Shown: positions 52,169-64,000 of the stretch, one piece after another | How positions within the stretch are numbered: position 1 is the first letter of the stretch | Layout of the letters: each line of letters opens with the position of its first letter | Assembly: GCA_028622995.1 (NCBI GenBank) | Contig: JAJQJQ010000023.1 | Span: 806,001-870,000 of the forward strand | DNA: 64,000 bases | DNA from: Panagrolaimus kolymaensis | Lineage: Eukaryota > Nematoda > Chromadorea > Rhabditida > Panagrolaimidae | Direction of reading: 5' to 3' | Position numbers and translations under genes: made by a program | The notes under the pieces: generated by a model | Seen by the model: only the letters and a program-made list of their open reading frames with translations | The model's database searches: none | Told to the model about the DNA's origin: nothing

Positions 52169-53219
52169 AATTAATCGATCATAGTTGAGGTTCATCCAGC
52201 GGGGGGAATCCAAAATCCTCTTGGCATTAATTCTTAAAAAATATAAGAAAAATATTTGGAACATAAAATCCATATCTCAAATTCAAGCACTAATTCAAAA
52301 CGAGATTCATTAATTTCTTGCATCAAAGCTTGAGGCAAGTGTTTATAAAATTAATCGATCATAGTTGAGGTTCATCCAGCGGGGGGAATCCAAAATCCTC
52401 TTGGCATTAATTCTTAAAAAATATAAGAAAAATATTTGGAACATAAAATCCATATCTCAAATTCAAGCCCTAATTCAAAACGAGATTCATTTATTTATTG
52501 CATCAAAGCTTGAGGCAAGTGTTTATAAAATTAATCGATCATAGTTGAGGTTCATCCAGCGGGGGGAATCCAAAATCCTCTTGGCATTAATTCTTAAAAA
52601 ATATAAGAAAAATATTTGGAACATAAAATCCATATCTCAAATTCAAGCCCTAATTCAAAACGAGATTCATTTATTTATTGCATCAAAGCTTGAGGCAAGT
52701 GTTTATAAAATTAATCGATCATAGTTGAGGTTCATCCAGCGGGGGGAATCCAAAATCCTCTTGGCATTAATTCTTAAAAAATATAAGAAAAATATTTGGA
52801 ACATAAAATCCATATCTCAAATTCAAGCCCTAATTCAAAACGAGATTCATTTATTTATTGCATCAAAGCTTGAGGCAAGTGTTTATAAAATTAATCGATC
52901 ATAGTTGAGGTTCATCCAGCGGGGGGAATCCAAAATCCTCTTGGCATTAATTCTTAAAAAATATAAGAAAAATATTTGGAACATAAAATCCATATCTCAA
53001 ATTCAAGCCCTAATTCAAAACGAGATTCATTAATTTCTTGCATCAAAGCTTGAGGCAAGTGTTTATAAAATTAATCGATCATAGTTGAGGTTCATCCAGC
53101 GGGGGGAATCCAAAATCCTCTTGGCATTAATTCTTAAAAAATATAAGAAAAATATTTGGAACATAAAATCCATATCTCAAATTCAAGCCCTAATTCAAAA
53201 CAAGATTCACTAATTTATT
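52169..53219 (+). repeat. 180-bp satellite block 2, 6 monomers
   Basis: First monomer is the CAAGCACT type as in block 1; the next five are the CAAGCCCT type, three with TATTTATTGC. Ends in the standard terminal variant. Confidence 0.95.
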
Positions 53220-55469
53220 CCTCTATGTTTGAAGCCATACATTGGTATGTCGGGAAATTGTTTTTTTTTTTTGCAACCATTTCTCAAATGTCTTGTATTT
53301 GCATGAATTTATTTGAAGAAAAATAAATAAAAACAAGAAAAAATAAGATCTGCTGAAGGGGCAAAAAAAATTTGTTTCATAATTAAAACTTCTAAAATTC
53401 TTCAACACTCAACTGACTGTTTTTGCTTGTAGTGAAAACGTGCATCAAAATGTTAAAACATTAAAAAGAATTTGTATAATTAATTATTATGATAAACCAG
53501 AAATTTAAATAAGCCAAAAAAAATCAAAAATTTTGTGATGTGTTGAGAAAGGTCGGGCCGGGTCGGTTGAGATTTTGAGATGAGATGAGGTGAGTCCAGG
53601 ATTCGAACCCAGCGAAAATTCTACAACGTCTTGCAAAAATTCCACTGCGCCAGAAAACCGGATAATAGATAACAACTTTTTTGGACTATATGAAAGTGAA
53701 CTTTTTGTTGAATTTTCAATCAAATTTTCAATTTTTTTGAGGAAATTTTGAAAGAAAATAAAATAGTGGATTATCTAAATCATTTATTATATATTTTTAC
53801 TCATGTTTTTCAATCCAACTACCTATTCAATGAAGTTAGGAATATTTAAATTTAATGTTTTTCACTTAAAGAAACCTTTTTTAAAGTTAAAATGCTTTGG
53901 CAAAAATCAATAAAATCCAAATTAATTTTTCTGTTTTAAAAATCTTGTAGATTATCTATTTTACTAAATATTCGAACTCCACTTTTTTTTTTAATCATTG
54001 AGCTCATCAACAAGATATTTGGGTTTTAAATAAATGAAAAACATTAAAAAATTTGCTGAATCACGTTTTGAATTACGGTGTTCAATAAAGCATATGGATA
54101 TTTTTATCCAAATATTTATTATATGATTTTTAAAGATTATTCCCAACATGGTTTTGAATCGCATACCAATTATGACCTTCAACCAACATCCATAATTTAT
54201 TAATGGACCTCTTCCTCTATGTATGTACACGATCACTTCGAGGTGAACGTAACAACTATAAATTATTTCCAAATCGTCACCATAGGATCCGTTTGGAAAA
54301 ATATTATTGAAAATGGATGTAAAAATGCATAAAATATCATAAAAATAAGCCATTTTTCCTCTGCAATTTTTTTTTTATTCAAAAGTTTTAAATTCGAACA
54401 AGTATGTCAATGCTTGATGCTTGCTTTAATTGTAATTTTTGATGGCTTCCAAATCGGCACTATAGGAACCGTTTTGAAAAATATTATTGAAAATGCATGT
54501 AAAAACACCTAATAAATCATAAAAATAAAGCACTTTTACTCTGCAATTTTTTTTCTAATTCAAAACTTTTTAAATAAGATTGAGACATTAAAATGACTGT
54601 TTTTGATTTATTTTGCTGCCATTTCTTAAATGTCTTGGATTTGCTTGAATTTTTTTGATGAAAAGTAACAAAAAAAAACAAAAAAATAAGATCTGCTGAA
54701 GGGGAAAAAATTATTTGTTTCATAATTAAAACTTTTGATTTAGGTATCTCAATGCTTGATGCACCTTGAGTTAATTAAAAAAAAGTTTCATCGATTGAGG
54801 TACTTTCCGTGCATGCGATTTAAAATCCCGTTGGGAATAATTTTAATATAATTAAAAAAAAATATTTAAAACAAAAAATCCATATCTCCAATTCAAGCCC
54901 TAATTCAAAACGAGATTCACTTATGTCTTGCCTCTATGTTTGATACATGTGTTTGGTATGTCTGAAAATCAAAATTTTTGAATTGCGGCAATTTTTTTTA
55001 TTTTCCAATTAATTTTTATTTATTTTTTTAACCCTAATAATGTATGCCGATTTTAACTCGCTGCCTCGAATAACGAGATATGAATCCACGAAGATTCATA
55101 CTCAATAACATGTGTTTTTTAATTTTCAAAGCCACATAGCTCGATTTGAGCCTTATCTTTAACTAAACAAATATGTTACCGATTTTGTAGATTTTTATGT
55201 GAATTATCTTCTCTGATAGCCAAAAATTTTTTAAAGCTTTCATACTTATGAGTTTGGAATTATTTTTACTTTATCAAAGCATTTTTTGCTTTAAGTGTAA
55301 TTTTTGATGGCTTCCAAATCGTCACCATAGGATCCGTTTGGAAAAATATCATTGAAAATGGATGTAAAAATACATAAAAAATCATAAAAATAAGGCCCTT
55401 TTCTTCTACAATTTTTTTTATAATTCAAAAAGTTTTAAATTCGATTAAACTGTCTCAATGATTCATAAA
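53220..55469 (+). repeat. Macrosatellite spacer 3 (2,250 bp)
   Basis: Nearly identical to spacer 2, differing by small homopolymer-length changes. Confidence 0.95.
53589..53659 (-). repeat. tRNA-like module, spacer 3
   Basis: Same A and B boxes; B box at 53610-53599. Confidence 0.68.
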
Positions 55470-56341
55470 TAATTAATCGATCATAGTTGAGGTTCATCCA
55501 GCGGGGGGAATCCAAAATCCTCTTGGCATTAATTCTTAAAAAATATAAGAAAAATATTTGGAACATAAAATCCATATCTCAAATTCAAGCCCTAATTCAA
55601 AACGAGATTCATTAATTTCTTGCATCAAAGCTTGAGGCAAGTGTTTATAAAATTAATCGATCATAGTTGAGGTTCATCCAGCGGGGGGAATCCAAAATCC
55701 TCTTGGCATTAATTCTTAAAAAATATAAGAAAAATATTTGGAACATAAAATCCATATCTCAAATTCAAGCCCTAATTCAAAACGAGATTCATTTATTTAT
55801 TGCATCAAAGCTTGAGGCAAGTGTTTATAAAATTAATCGATCATAGTTGAGGTTCATCCAGCGGGGGGAATCCAAAATCCTCTTGGCATTAATTCTTAAA
55901 AAATATAAGAAAAATATTTGGAACATAAAATCCATATCTCAAATTCAAGCCCTAATTCAAAACGAGATTCATTTATTTATTGCATCAAAGCTTGAGGCAA
56001 GTGTTTATAAAATTAATCGATCATAGTTGAGGTTCATCCAGCGGGGGGAATCCAAAATCCTCTTGGCATTAATTCTTAAAAAATATAAGAAAAATATTTG
56101 GAACATAAAATCCATATCTCAAATTCAAGCCCTAATTCAAAACGAGATTCATTAATTTCTTGCATCAAAGCTTGAGGCAAGTGTTTATAAAATTAATCGA
56201 TCATAGTTGAGGTTCATCCAGCGGGGGGAATCCAAAATCCTCTTGGCATTAATTCTTAAAAAATATAAGAAAAATATTTGGAACATAAAATCCATATCTC
56301 AAATTCAAGCCCTAATTCAAAACAAGATTCACTAATTTATT
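55470..56341 (+). repeat. 180-bp satellite block 3, 5 monomers
   Basis: All CAAGCCCT type; monomers 2 and 3 carry TATTTATTGC. Ends in the standard terminal variant. Confidence 0.95.
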
Positions 56342-58591
56342 CCTCTATGTTTGAAGCCATACATTGGTATGTCGGGAAATTGTTTTTTTTTTTTGCAACC
56401 ATTTCTCAAATGTCTTGTATTTGCATGAATTTATTTGAAGAAAAATAAATAAAAACAAGAAAAAATAAGATCTGCTGAAGGGGCAAAAAAAATTTGTTTC
56501 ATAATTAAAACTTCTAAAATTCTTCAACACTCAACTGACTGTTTTTGCTTGTAGTGAAAACGTGCATCAAAATGTTAAAACATTAAAAAGAATTTGTATA
56601 ATTAATTATTATGATAAACCAGAAATTTAAATAAGCCAAAAAAAATCAAAAATTTTGTGATGTGTTGAGAAAGGTCGGGCCGGGTCGGTTGAGATTTTGA
56701 GATGAGATGAGGTGAGTCCAGGATTCGAACCCAGCGAAAATTCTACAACGTCTTGCAAAAATTCCACTGCGCCAGAAAACCGGATAATAGATAACAACTT
56801 TTTTGGACTATATGAAAGTGAACTTTTAGTTGAATTTTCAATCAAATTTTCAATTTTTTTGAGGAAATTTTGAAAGAAAATAAAATAGTGGATTATCTAA
56901 ATCATTTATTATATATTTTTACTCATGTTTTTCAATCCAACTACCTATTCAATGAAGTTAGGAATATTTAAATTTAATGTTTTTCACTTAAAGAAACCTT
57001 TTTTAAAGTTAAAATGCTTTGGCAAAAATCAATAAAATCCAAATTAATTTTTCTGTTTTAAAAATCTTGTAGATTATCTATTTTACTAAATATTCGAACT
57101 CCACTTTTTTTTTTAATCATTGAGCTCATCAACAAGATATTTGGGTTTTAAATAAATGAAAAACATTAAAAAATTTGCTGAATCACGTTTTGAATTACGG
57201 TGTTCAATAAAGCATATGGATATTTTTATCCAAATATTTATTATATGATTTTTAAAGATTATTCCCAACATGGTTTTGAATCGCATACCAATTATGACCT
57301 TCAACCAACATCCATAATTTATTAATGGACCTCTTCCTCTATGTATGTACACGATCACTTCGAGGTGAACGTAACAACTATAAATTATTTCCAAATCGTC
57401 ACCATAGGATCCGTTTGGAAAAATATTATTGAAAATGGATGTAAAAATGCATAAAATATCATAAAAATAAGCCATTTTTCCTCTGCAATTTTTTTTTTAT
57501 TCAAAAGTTTTAAATTCGAACAAGTATGTCAATGCTTGATGCTTGCTTTAATTGTAATTTTTGATGGCTTCCAAATCGGCACTATAGGAACCGTTTTGAA
57601 AAATATTATTGAAAATGCATGTAAAAACACCTAATAAATCATAAAAATAAAGCACTTTTACTCTGCAATTTTTTTTCTAATTCAAAACTTTTTAAATAAG
57701 ATTGAGACATTAAAATGACTGTTTTTGATTTATTTTGCTGCCATTTCTTAAATGTCTTGGATTTGCTTGAATTTTTTTGATGAAAAGTAACAAAAAAAAA
57801 CAAAAAAATAAGATCTGCTGAAGGGGAAAAAATTATTTGTTTCATAATTAAAACTTTTGATTTAGGTATCTCAATGCTTGATGCACCTTGAGTTAATTAA
57901 AAAAAAGTTTCATCGATTGAGGTACTTTCCGTGCATGCGATTTAAAATCCCGTTGGGAATAATTTTAATATAATTAAAAAAAAATATTTAAAACAAAAAA
58001 TCCATATCTCCAATTCAAGCCCTAATTCAAAACGAGATTCACTTATGTCTTGCCTCTATGTTTGATACATGTGTTTGGTATGTCTGAAAATCAAAATTTT
58101 TGAATTGCGGCAATTTTTTTTATTTTCCAATTAATTTTTATTTATTTTTTTAACCCTAATAATGTATGCCGATTTTAACTCGCTGCCTCGAATAACGAGA
58201 TATGAATCCACGAAGATTCATACTCAATAACATGTGTTTTTTAATTTTCAAAGCCACATAGCTCGATTTGAGCCTTATCTTTAACTAAACAAATATGTTA
58301 CCGATTTTGTAGATTTTTATGTGAATTATCTTCTCTGATAGCCAAAAATTTTTTAAAGCTTTCATACTTATGAGTTTGGAATTATTTTTACTTTATCAAA
58401 GCATTTTTTGCTTTAAGTGTAATTTTTGATGGCTTCCAAATCGTCACCATAGGATCCGTTTGGAAAAATATCATTGAAAATGGATGTAAAAATACATAAA
58501 AAATCATAAAAATAAGGCCCTTTTCTTCTACAATTTTTTTTATAATTCAAAAAGTTTTAAATTCGATTAAACTGTCTCAATGATTCATAAA
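56342..58591 (+). repeat. Macrosatellite spacer 4 (2,250 bp)
   Basis: Nearly identical to spacers 2 and 3; one visible substitution gives AACTTTTAGTTG where others have AACTTTTTGTTG. Confidence 0.95.
56711..56781 (-). repeat. tRNA-like module, spacer 4
   Basis: Same A and B boxes, displaced by 3,122 bases from spacer 3. Confidence 0.68.
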
Positions 58592-59463
58592 TAATTAATC
58601 GATCATAGTTGAGGTTCATCCAGCGGGGGGAATCCAAAATCCTCTTGGCATTAATTCTTAAAAAATATAAGAAAAATATTTGGAACATAAAATCCATATC
58701 TCAAATTCAAGCCCTAATTCAAAACGAGATTCATTAATTTCTTGCATCAAAGCTTGAGGCAAGTGTTTATAAAATTAATCGATCATAGTTGAGGTTCATC
58801 CAGCGGGGGGAATCCAAAATCCTCTTGGCATTAATTCTTAAAAAATATAAGAAAAATATTTGGAACATAAAATCCATATCTCAAATTCAAGCCCTAATTC
58901 AAAACGAGATTCATTTATTTATTGCATCAAAGCTTGAGGCAAGTGTTTATAAAATTAATCGATCATAGTTGAGGTTCATCCAGCGGGGGGAATCCAAAAT
59001 CCTCTTGGCATTAATTCTTAAAAAATATAAGAAAAATATTTGGAACATAAAATCCATATCTCAAATTCAAGCCCTAATTCAAAACGAGATTCATTTATTT
59101 ATTGCATCAAAGCTTGAGGCAAGTGTTTATAAAATTAATCGATCATAGTTGAGGTTCATCCAGCGGGGGGAATCCAAAATCCTCTTGGCATTAATTCTTA
59201 AAAAATATAAGAAAAATATTTGGAACATAAAATCCATATCTCAAATTCAAGCCCTAATTCAAAACGAGATTCATTTATTTATTGCATCAAAGCTTGAGGC
59301 AAGTGTTTATAAAATTAATCGATCATAGTTGAGGTTCATCCAGCGGGGGGAATCCAAAATCCTCTTGGCATTAATTCTTAAAAAATATAAGAAAAATATT
59401 TGGAACATAAAATCCATATCTCAAATTCAAGCCCTAATTCAAAACAAGATTCACTAATTTATT
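58592..59463 (+). repeat. 180-bp satellite block 4, 5 monomers
   Basis: CAAGCCCT type; monomers 2-4 carry TATTTATTGC. Ends in the standard terminal variant. Confidence 0.95.
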
Positions 59464-60669
59464 CCTCTATGTTTGAAGCCATACATTGGTATGTCGGGAA
59501 ATTGTTTTTTTTTTTTGCAACCATTTCTCAAATGTCTTGTATTTGCATGAATTTATTTGAAGAAAAATAAATAAAAACAAGAAAAAATAAGATCTGCTGA
59601 AGGGGCAAAAAAAATTTGTTTCATAATTAAAACTTCTAAAATTCTTCAACACTCAACTGACTGTTTTTGCTTGTAGTGAAAACGTGCATCAAAATGTTAA
59701 AACATTAAAAAGAATTTGTATAATTAATTATTATGATAAACCAGAAATTTAAATAAGCCAAAAAAAATCAAAAATTTTGTGATGTGTTGAGAAAGGTCGG
59801 GCCGGGTCGGTTGAGATTTTGAGATGAGATGAGGTGAGTCCAGGATTCGAACCCAGCGAAAATTCTACAACGTCTTGCAAAAATTCCACTGCGCCAGAAA
59901 ACCGGATAATAGATAACAACTTTTTTGGACTATATGAAAGTGAACTTTTTGTTGAATTTTCAATCAAATTTTCAATTTTTTTGAGGAAATTTTGAAAGAA
60001 AATAAAATAGTGGATTATCTAAATCATTTATTATATATTTTTACTCATGTTTTTCAATCCAACTACCTATTCAATGAAGTTAGGAATATTTAAATTTAAT
60101 GTTTTTCACTTAAAGAAACCTTTTTTAAAGTTAAAATGCTTTGGCAAAAATCAATAAAATCCAAATTAATTTTTCTGTTTTAAAAATCTTGTAGATTATC
60201 TATTTTACTAAATATTCGAACTCCACTTTTTTTTTTAATCATTGAGCTCATCAACAAGATATTTGGGTTTTAAATAAATGAAAAACATTAAAAAATTTGC
60301 TGAATCACGTTTTGAATTACGGTGTTCAATAAAGCATATGGATATTTTTATCCAAATATTTATTATATGATTTTTAAAGATTATTCCCAACATGGTTTTG
60401 AATCGCATACCAATTATGACCTTCAACCAACATCCATAATTTATTAATGGACCTCTTCCTCTATGTATGTACACGATCACTTCGAGGTGAACGTAACAAC
60501 TATAAATTATTTCCAAATCGTCACCATAGGATCCGTTTGGAAAAATATCATTGAAAATGGATGTAAAAATACATAAAAAATCATAAAAATAAGGCCCTTT
60601 TCTTCTACAATTTTTTTTATAATTCAAAAAGTTTTAAATTCGATTAAACTGTCTCAATGATTCATAAAT
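59464..60669 (+). repeat. Macrosatellite spacer 5, internally deleted (1,206 bp)
   Basis: Matches other spacers up to the first ~60-bp motif (about 60511), then continues as the third motif copy. About 1,045 bases between the two copies are missing, including the diverged satellite monomer. Block 5 follows directly. Confidence 0.95.
59833..59903 (-). repeat. tRNA-like module, spacer 5
   Basis: Same A and B boxes as the other spacers; retained because it lies before the deletion. Confidence 0.68.
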
Positions 60670-62080
60670 AATTAATCGATCATAGTTGAGGTTCATCCAG
60701 CGGGGGGAATCCAAAATCCTCTTGGCATTAATTCTTAAAAAATATAAGAAAAATATTTGGAACATAAAATCCATATCTCAAATTCAAGCCCTAATTCAAA
60801 ACGAGATTCATTAATTTCTTGCATCAAAGCTTGAGGCAAGTGTTTATAAAATTAATCGATCATAGTTGAGGTTCATCCAGCGGGGGGAATCCAAAATCCT
60901 CTTGGCATTAATTCTTAAAAAATATAAGAAAAATATTTGGAACATAAAATCCATATCTCAAATTCAAGCCCTAATTCAAAACGAGATTCATTAATTTCTT
61001 GCATCAAAGCTTGAGGCAAGTGTTTATAAAATTAATCGATCATAGTTGAGGTTCATTCAGCGGGGGGAATCCAAACTCCTCATGGCATTAATTCTTAAAA
61101 AATATAAGAAAAATATTTGGAACATAAAATCCATATCTCAAATTCAAGCCCTAATTCAAAACGAGATTCATTAATTTCTTGCATCAAAGCTTGAGGCAAG
61201 TGTTTATAAAATTAATCGATCATAGTTGAGGTTCATCCAGCGGGGGGAATCCAAAATCCTCTTGGCATTAATTCTTAAAAAATATAAGAAAAATATTTGG
61301 AACATAAAATCCATATCTCCAATTCAAGCCTTAATTCAAAACGAGATTCATTAATTTCTTGCATCAAAGCTTGAGGCAAGTGTTTATAAAATTAATCGAT
61401 CATAGTTGAGGTTCATCCAGCGGGGGGATTCCAAAATCCTCTTGGCATTAATTCTTAAAAAATATAAGAAAAATATTTGGAACATAAAATCCATATCTCC
61501 AATTCAAGCCTTAATTCAAAACGAGATTCATTAATTTCTTGCATCAAAGCTTGAGGCAAGTGTTTATAAAATTAATCGATCATAGTTGAGGTTCATCCAG
61601 CGGGGGGAATCCAAAATCCTCTTGGCATTAATTCTTAAAAAATATAAGAAAAATATTTGGAACATAAAATCCATATCTCCAATTCAAGCCTTAATTCAAA
61701 ACGAGATTCATTAATTTCTTGCATCAAAGCTTGAGGCAAGTGTTTATAAAATTAATCGATCATAGTTGAGGTTCATCCAGCGGGGGGAATCCAAAATCCT
61801 CTTGGCATTAATTCTTAAAAAATATAAGAAAAATATTTGGAACATAAAATCCATATCTCCAATTCAAGCCTTAATTCAAAACGAGATTCATTAATTTCTT
61901 GCATCAAAGCTTGAGGCAAGTGTTTATAAAATTAATCGATCATAGTTGAGGTTCATCCAGCGGGGGGAATCCAAAATCCTCTTGGCATTAATTCTTAAAA
62001 AATATAAGAAAAATATTTGGAACATAAAATCCATATCTCAAATTCAAGCCCTAATTCAAAACAAGATTCACTAATTTATT
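60670..62080 (+). repeat. 180-bp satellite block 5, 8 monomers, most diverged
   Basis: Monomer 3 has several private changes (TTCATTCAGC, CAAACTCCTCATGG). Monomers 4-7 share ATCTCCAATTCAAGCCTTAA, a form found in no other block but partly shared with the diverged monomer inside the spacers. Ends in the standard terminal variant. Confidence 0.95.
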
Positions 62081-63165
62081 CCTCTATGTTTGAAGCCATA
62101 CATTGGTATGTCGGGAAATTGTTTTTTTTTTTTGCAACCATTTCTCAAATGTCTTGTATTTGCATGAATTTATTTGAAGAAAAATAAATAAAAACAAGAA
62201 AAAATAAGATCTGCTGAAGGGGCAAAAAAAATTTGTTTCATAATTAAAACTTCTAAAATTCTTCAACACTCAACTGACTGTTTTTGCTTGTAGTGAAAAC
62301 GTGCATCAAAATGTTAAAACATTAAAAAGAATTTGTATAATTAATTATTATGATAAACCAGAAATTTAAATAAGCCAAAAAAAATCAAAAATTTTGTGAT
62401 GTGTTGAGAAAGGTCGGGCCGGGTCGGTTGAGATTTTGAGATGAGATGAGGTGAGTCCAGGATTCGAACCCAGCGAAAATTCTACAACGTCTTGCAAAAA
62501 TTCCACTGCGCCAGAAAACCGGATAATAGATAACAACTTTTTTGGACTATATGAAAGTGAACTTTTTGTTGAATTTTCAATTTTTTTGAGGAAATTTTGA
62601 AAGAAAATAAAATAGTGGATTATCTAAATCATTTATTATATATTTTTACTCATGTTTTTCAATCCAACTACCTATTCAATGAAGTTAGGAATATTTAAAT
62701 TTAATGTTTTTCACTTAAAGAAACCTTTTTTAAAGTTAAAATGCTTTGGCAAAAATCAATAAAATCCAAATTAATTTTTCTGTTTTAAAAATCTTGTAGA
62801 TTATCTATTTTACTAAATATTCGAACTCCAATTTTTTTTTTAATCATTGAGCTCATCAACAAGATATTTGGGTTTTAAATAAATGAAAAACATTAAAAAA
62901 TTTGCTGAATCACGTTTTGAATTACGGTGTTCAATAAAGCATATGGATATTTTTATCCAAATATTTATTATATGATTTTTAAAGATTATTCCCAACATGG
63001 TTTTGAATCGCATACCAATTATGACCTTCAACCAACATCCATAATTTATTAATGGACCTCTTCCTCTATGTATGTACACGATCACTTCGAGGTGAACGTA
63101 ACAACTATAAATTATTTCCAAATCGTCACCATAGGATCCGTTTGGAAAAATATTATTGAAAAAGG
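62081..63165 (+). repeat. Macrosatellite spacer 6, truncated right end of the array
   Basis: Follows the other spacers through the tRNA-like module and into the first ~60-bp motif, with a 12-base deletion near 62580. It then diverges after ATTATTGAAAA (about 63161) into unique sequence. This marks the right boundary of the array. Confidence 0.92.
62450..62520 (-). repeat. tRNA-like module, spacer 6
   Basis: Same A and B boxes; B box at 62471-62460. Confidence 0.68.
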
Positions 63166-63749
63166 ATATAAATACGACCAAGGAAATATTAAATTTTTAG
63201 CTTTGTTAGAAATAAAAAAACTACTTTTTTCTTTTTACAAGCTTGGCAATTTTGTAGATAATTTTTACAAGCATCAATGATAAGATCACTCTTCATACGA
63301 GGTTTGTCGTATTTCACTTATAAGAATATGGAATTCACTTCTTTTCTTGATTTTACATTGACTTTCATATTTTTTGTGTGCGGAGAAATAATCTTATCGC
63401 CGAACATTAAATTTTTTAGCTGAAAATCTTGGTTTTTAACTCATTTTTCCAAACAGGGTAAGCACCATATGACTTTATCAAGACACTTTTTGTTGCTATT
63501 TTTTAAATAATGCTTTCTAAAATTTAAAAAACTCCAAAAAAAAATTATTTGAAACTGGCTTCATTTGCGCCCAACCAAAACGTAAAAACCCATGAAAATG
63601 AAAGTTTTTTGTTAGATTTATTAAAAATTATCATCCCAATTTTTATTTAATTATAATACAAATACAGTCATAAATAAATTTTCTCCTCTAACATAAAAAC
63701 CAATGCATCAAAACACAAAAGTCTAATAATTTAATTAAAATATGTATTT
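63166..63749. other. Unique flank between the array and the right-edge gene
   Basis: AT-rich single-copy sequence with no convincing coding frame. TTTATT at about 63642 on the plus strand reads AATAAA on the minus strand and could be the poly(A) signal of the right-edge gene. Confidence 0.45.
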
Positions 63750-64000
63750 TTAATATGGTGAAGATGCATAAGGATTTTTATAATAATACGGCGATGATGA
63801 GTCCTGAGTTTGTTGTTGTTGTTGATTTTGAGATGCTGGGGGTGCGGAATATTGATTATTTGATAAATGTTGTTGAGGAAAAAAATCAAATGTTGCTGAT
63901 GTAATTGTATTGGGTGCATCATTTTGTTGTTGCTTTGGTTGTGGAGTAAATGGAATATTATTTTGTACTGTGTTTGTATAATCATAAATTGGAGGAGATT
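63750..64000 (-). CDS. C-terminus of a Q/N/S/P-rich protein, cut by the window edge
   Basis: On the minus strand a frame open from the window edge runs 83 codons to TAA at 63752-63750. It reads SPPIYDYTNTVQNN, then Q-rich NQQQQQTQDSSS, and ends YYYKNPYASSPY. Composition (Gln, Asn, Ser, Pro, Tyr) and aromatic repeats fit the disordered tail of a regulatory or RNA-binding protein, but no family can be named. It is preferred over the overlapping ATG-initiated frame at 63985-63731 because that one has an Ile/His/Asn jumble typical of a frame-shifted Q/N-rich region. The start lies outside the window. Confidence 0.55.
   Translation of the reverse strand, partial: SPPIYDYTNTVQNNIPFTPQPKQQQNDAPNTITSATFDFFPQQHLSNNQYSAPPASQNQQQQQTQDSSSPYYYKNPYASSPY

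Larger units (their letters stand above)
41938..63165. repeat. Composite macrosatellite array (~21 kb)
   Basis: Six spacers, each starting CCTCTATGTT, alternate with five blocks of a 180-bp satellite. Distances between successive spacer starts are 7,981, 3,301, 3,122, 3,122 and 2,617 bases. Full spacers are 2,250 bases and nearly identical. The units differ mainly in the number of 180-bp monomers and in one deletion. Small minus-strand open frames recur in every unit only because the DNA is repeated; none resembles a known protein. Confidence 0.97.

Noticed and set aside
41938..63165. Helitron or LTR retrotransposon origin of the macrosatellite unit
   Set aside because: No CTRR end with hairpin, no LTR pair, no primer-binding site and no Rep, helicase or reverse transcriptase motifs were seen in any frame.
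63731..63985. 84-codon minus-strand ORF starting with ATG
   Set aside because: It looks like a frame-shifted reading of the Q/N-rich frame ending at 63750, which has more natural protein composition.

Overview
The window is AT-rich eukaryotic DNA. Short introns with TTTCAG/TTTTAG acceptors, compact genes with AATAAA signals, and products resembling C. elegans ROP-1 (Ro60), DEP-1 and a GLY-family glycosyltransferase point to a nematode; the genus cannot be fixed from the sequence. Exon models were built by hand from reading frame, splice signals and phase, and each one closes in phase.

Layout. 0.7-2.7 kb, minus strand: a six-exon core-2/I-branching N-acetylglucosaminyltransferase-like gene. 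3.4-11.4 kb, plus strand: two paralogous genes (A and B) of an F-box-like, nematode-type family, with the Ro60 gene between them. A and B are internally duplicated, and the intron phases match between the two halves. 12.5-13.7 kb: a third, more diverged five-exon gene (C) set between two ~140-bp direct repeats. 15.0-15.3 kb: a small secreted, peptide-precursor-like ORF. 15.4-24.7 kb: gene-poor DNA with a 166-bp hAT-type MITE. 24.7-41.6 kb: an 11-exon receptor tyrosine phosphatase of the DEP-1/R3 class with long introns, one of which holds a 787-bp hAT-type non-autonomous element. 41.9-63.2 kb: a ~21-kb composite macrosatellite. 63.7 kb to the edge, minus strand: the C-terminus of a Q/N/S/P-rich protein.

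The macrosatellite alternates a 2,250-bp spacer (six copies, the last two shortened) with blocks of a 180-bp satellite (32, 6, 5, 5 and 8 copies). Each spacer carries a tRNA-like module with Pol III A and B boxes on the minus strand, a diverged satellite monomer and three copies of a recombinogenic ~60-bp motif. The long block shows a seven-monomer (1,260-bp) higher-order periodicity. This array is the most unusual structure in the window. The internally duplicated gene family around Ro60 comes next.

The genes do not form one pathway. They are separate housekeeping or signalling genes (glycosylation, RNA quality control, receptor dephosphorylation) next to a fast-evolving local gene family and selfish or repetitive DNA.
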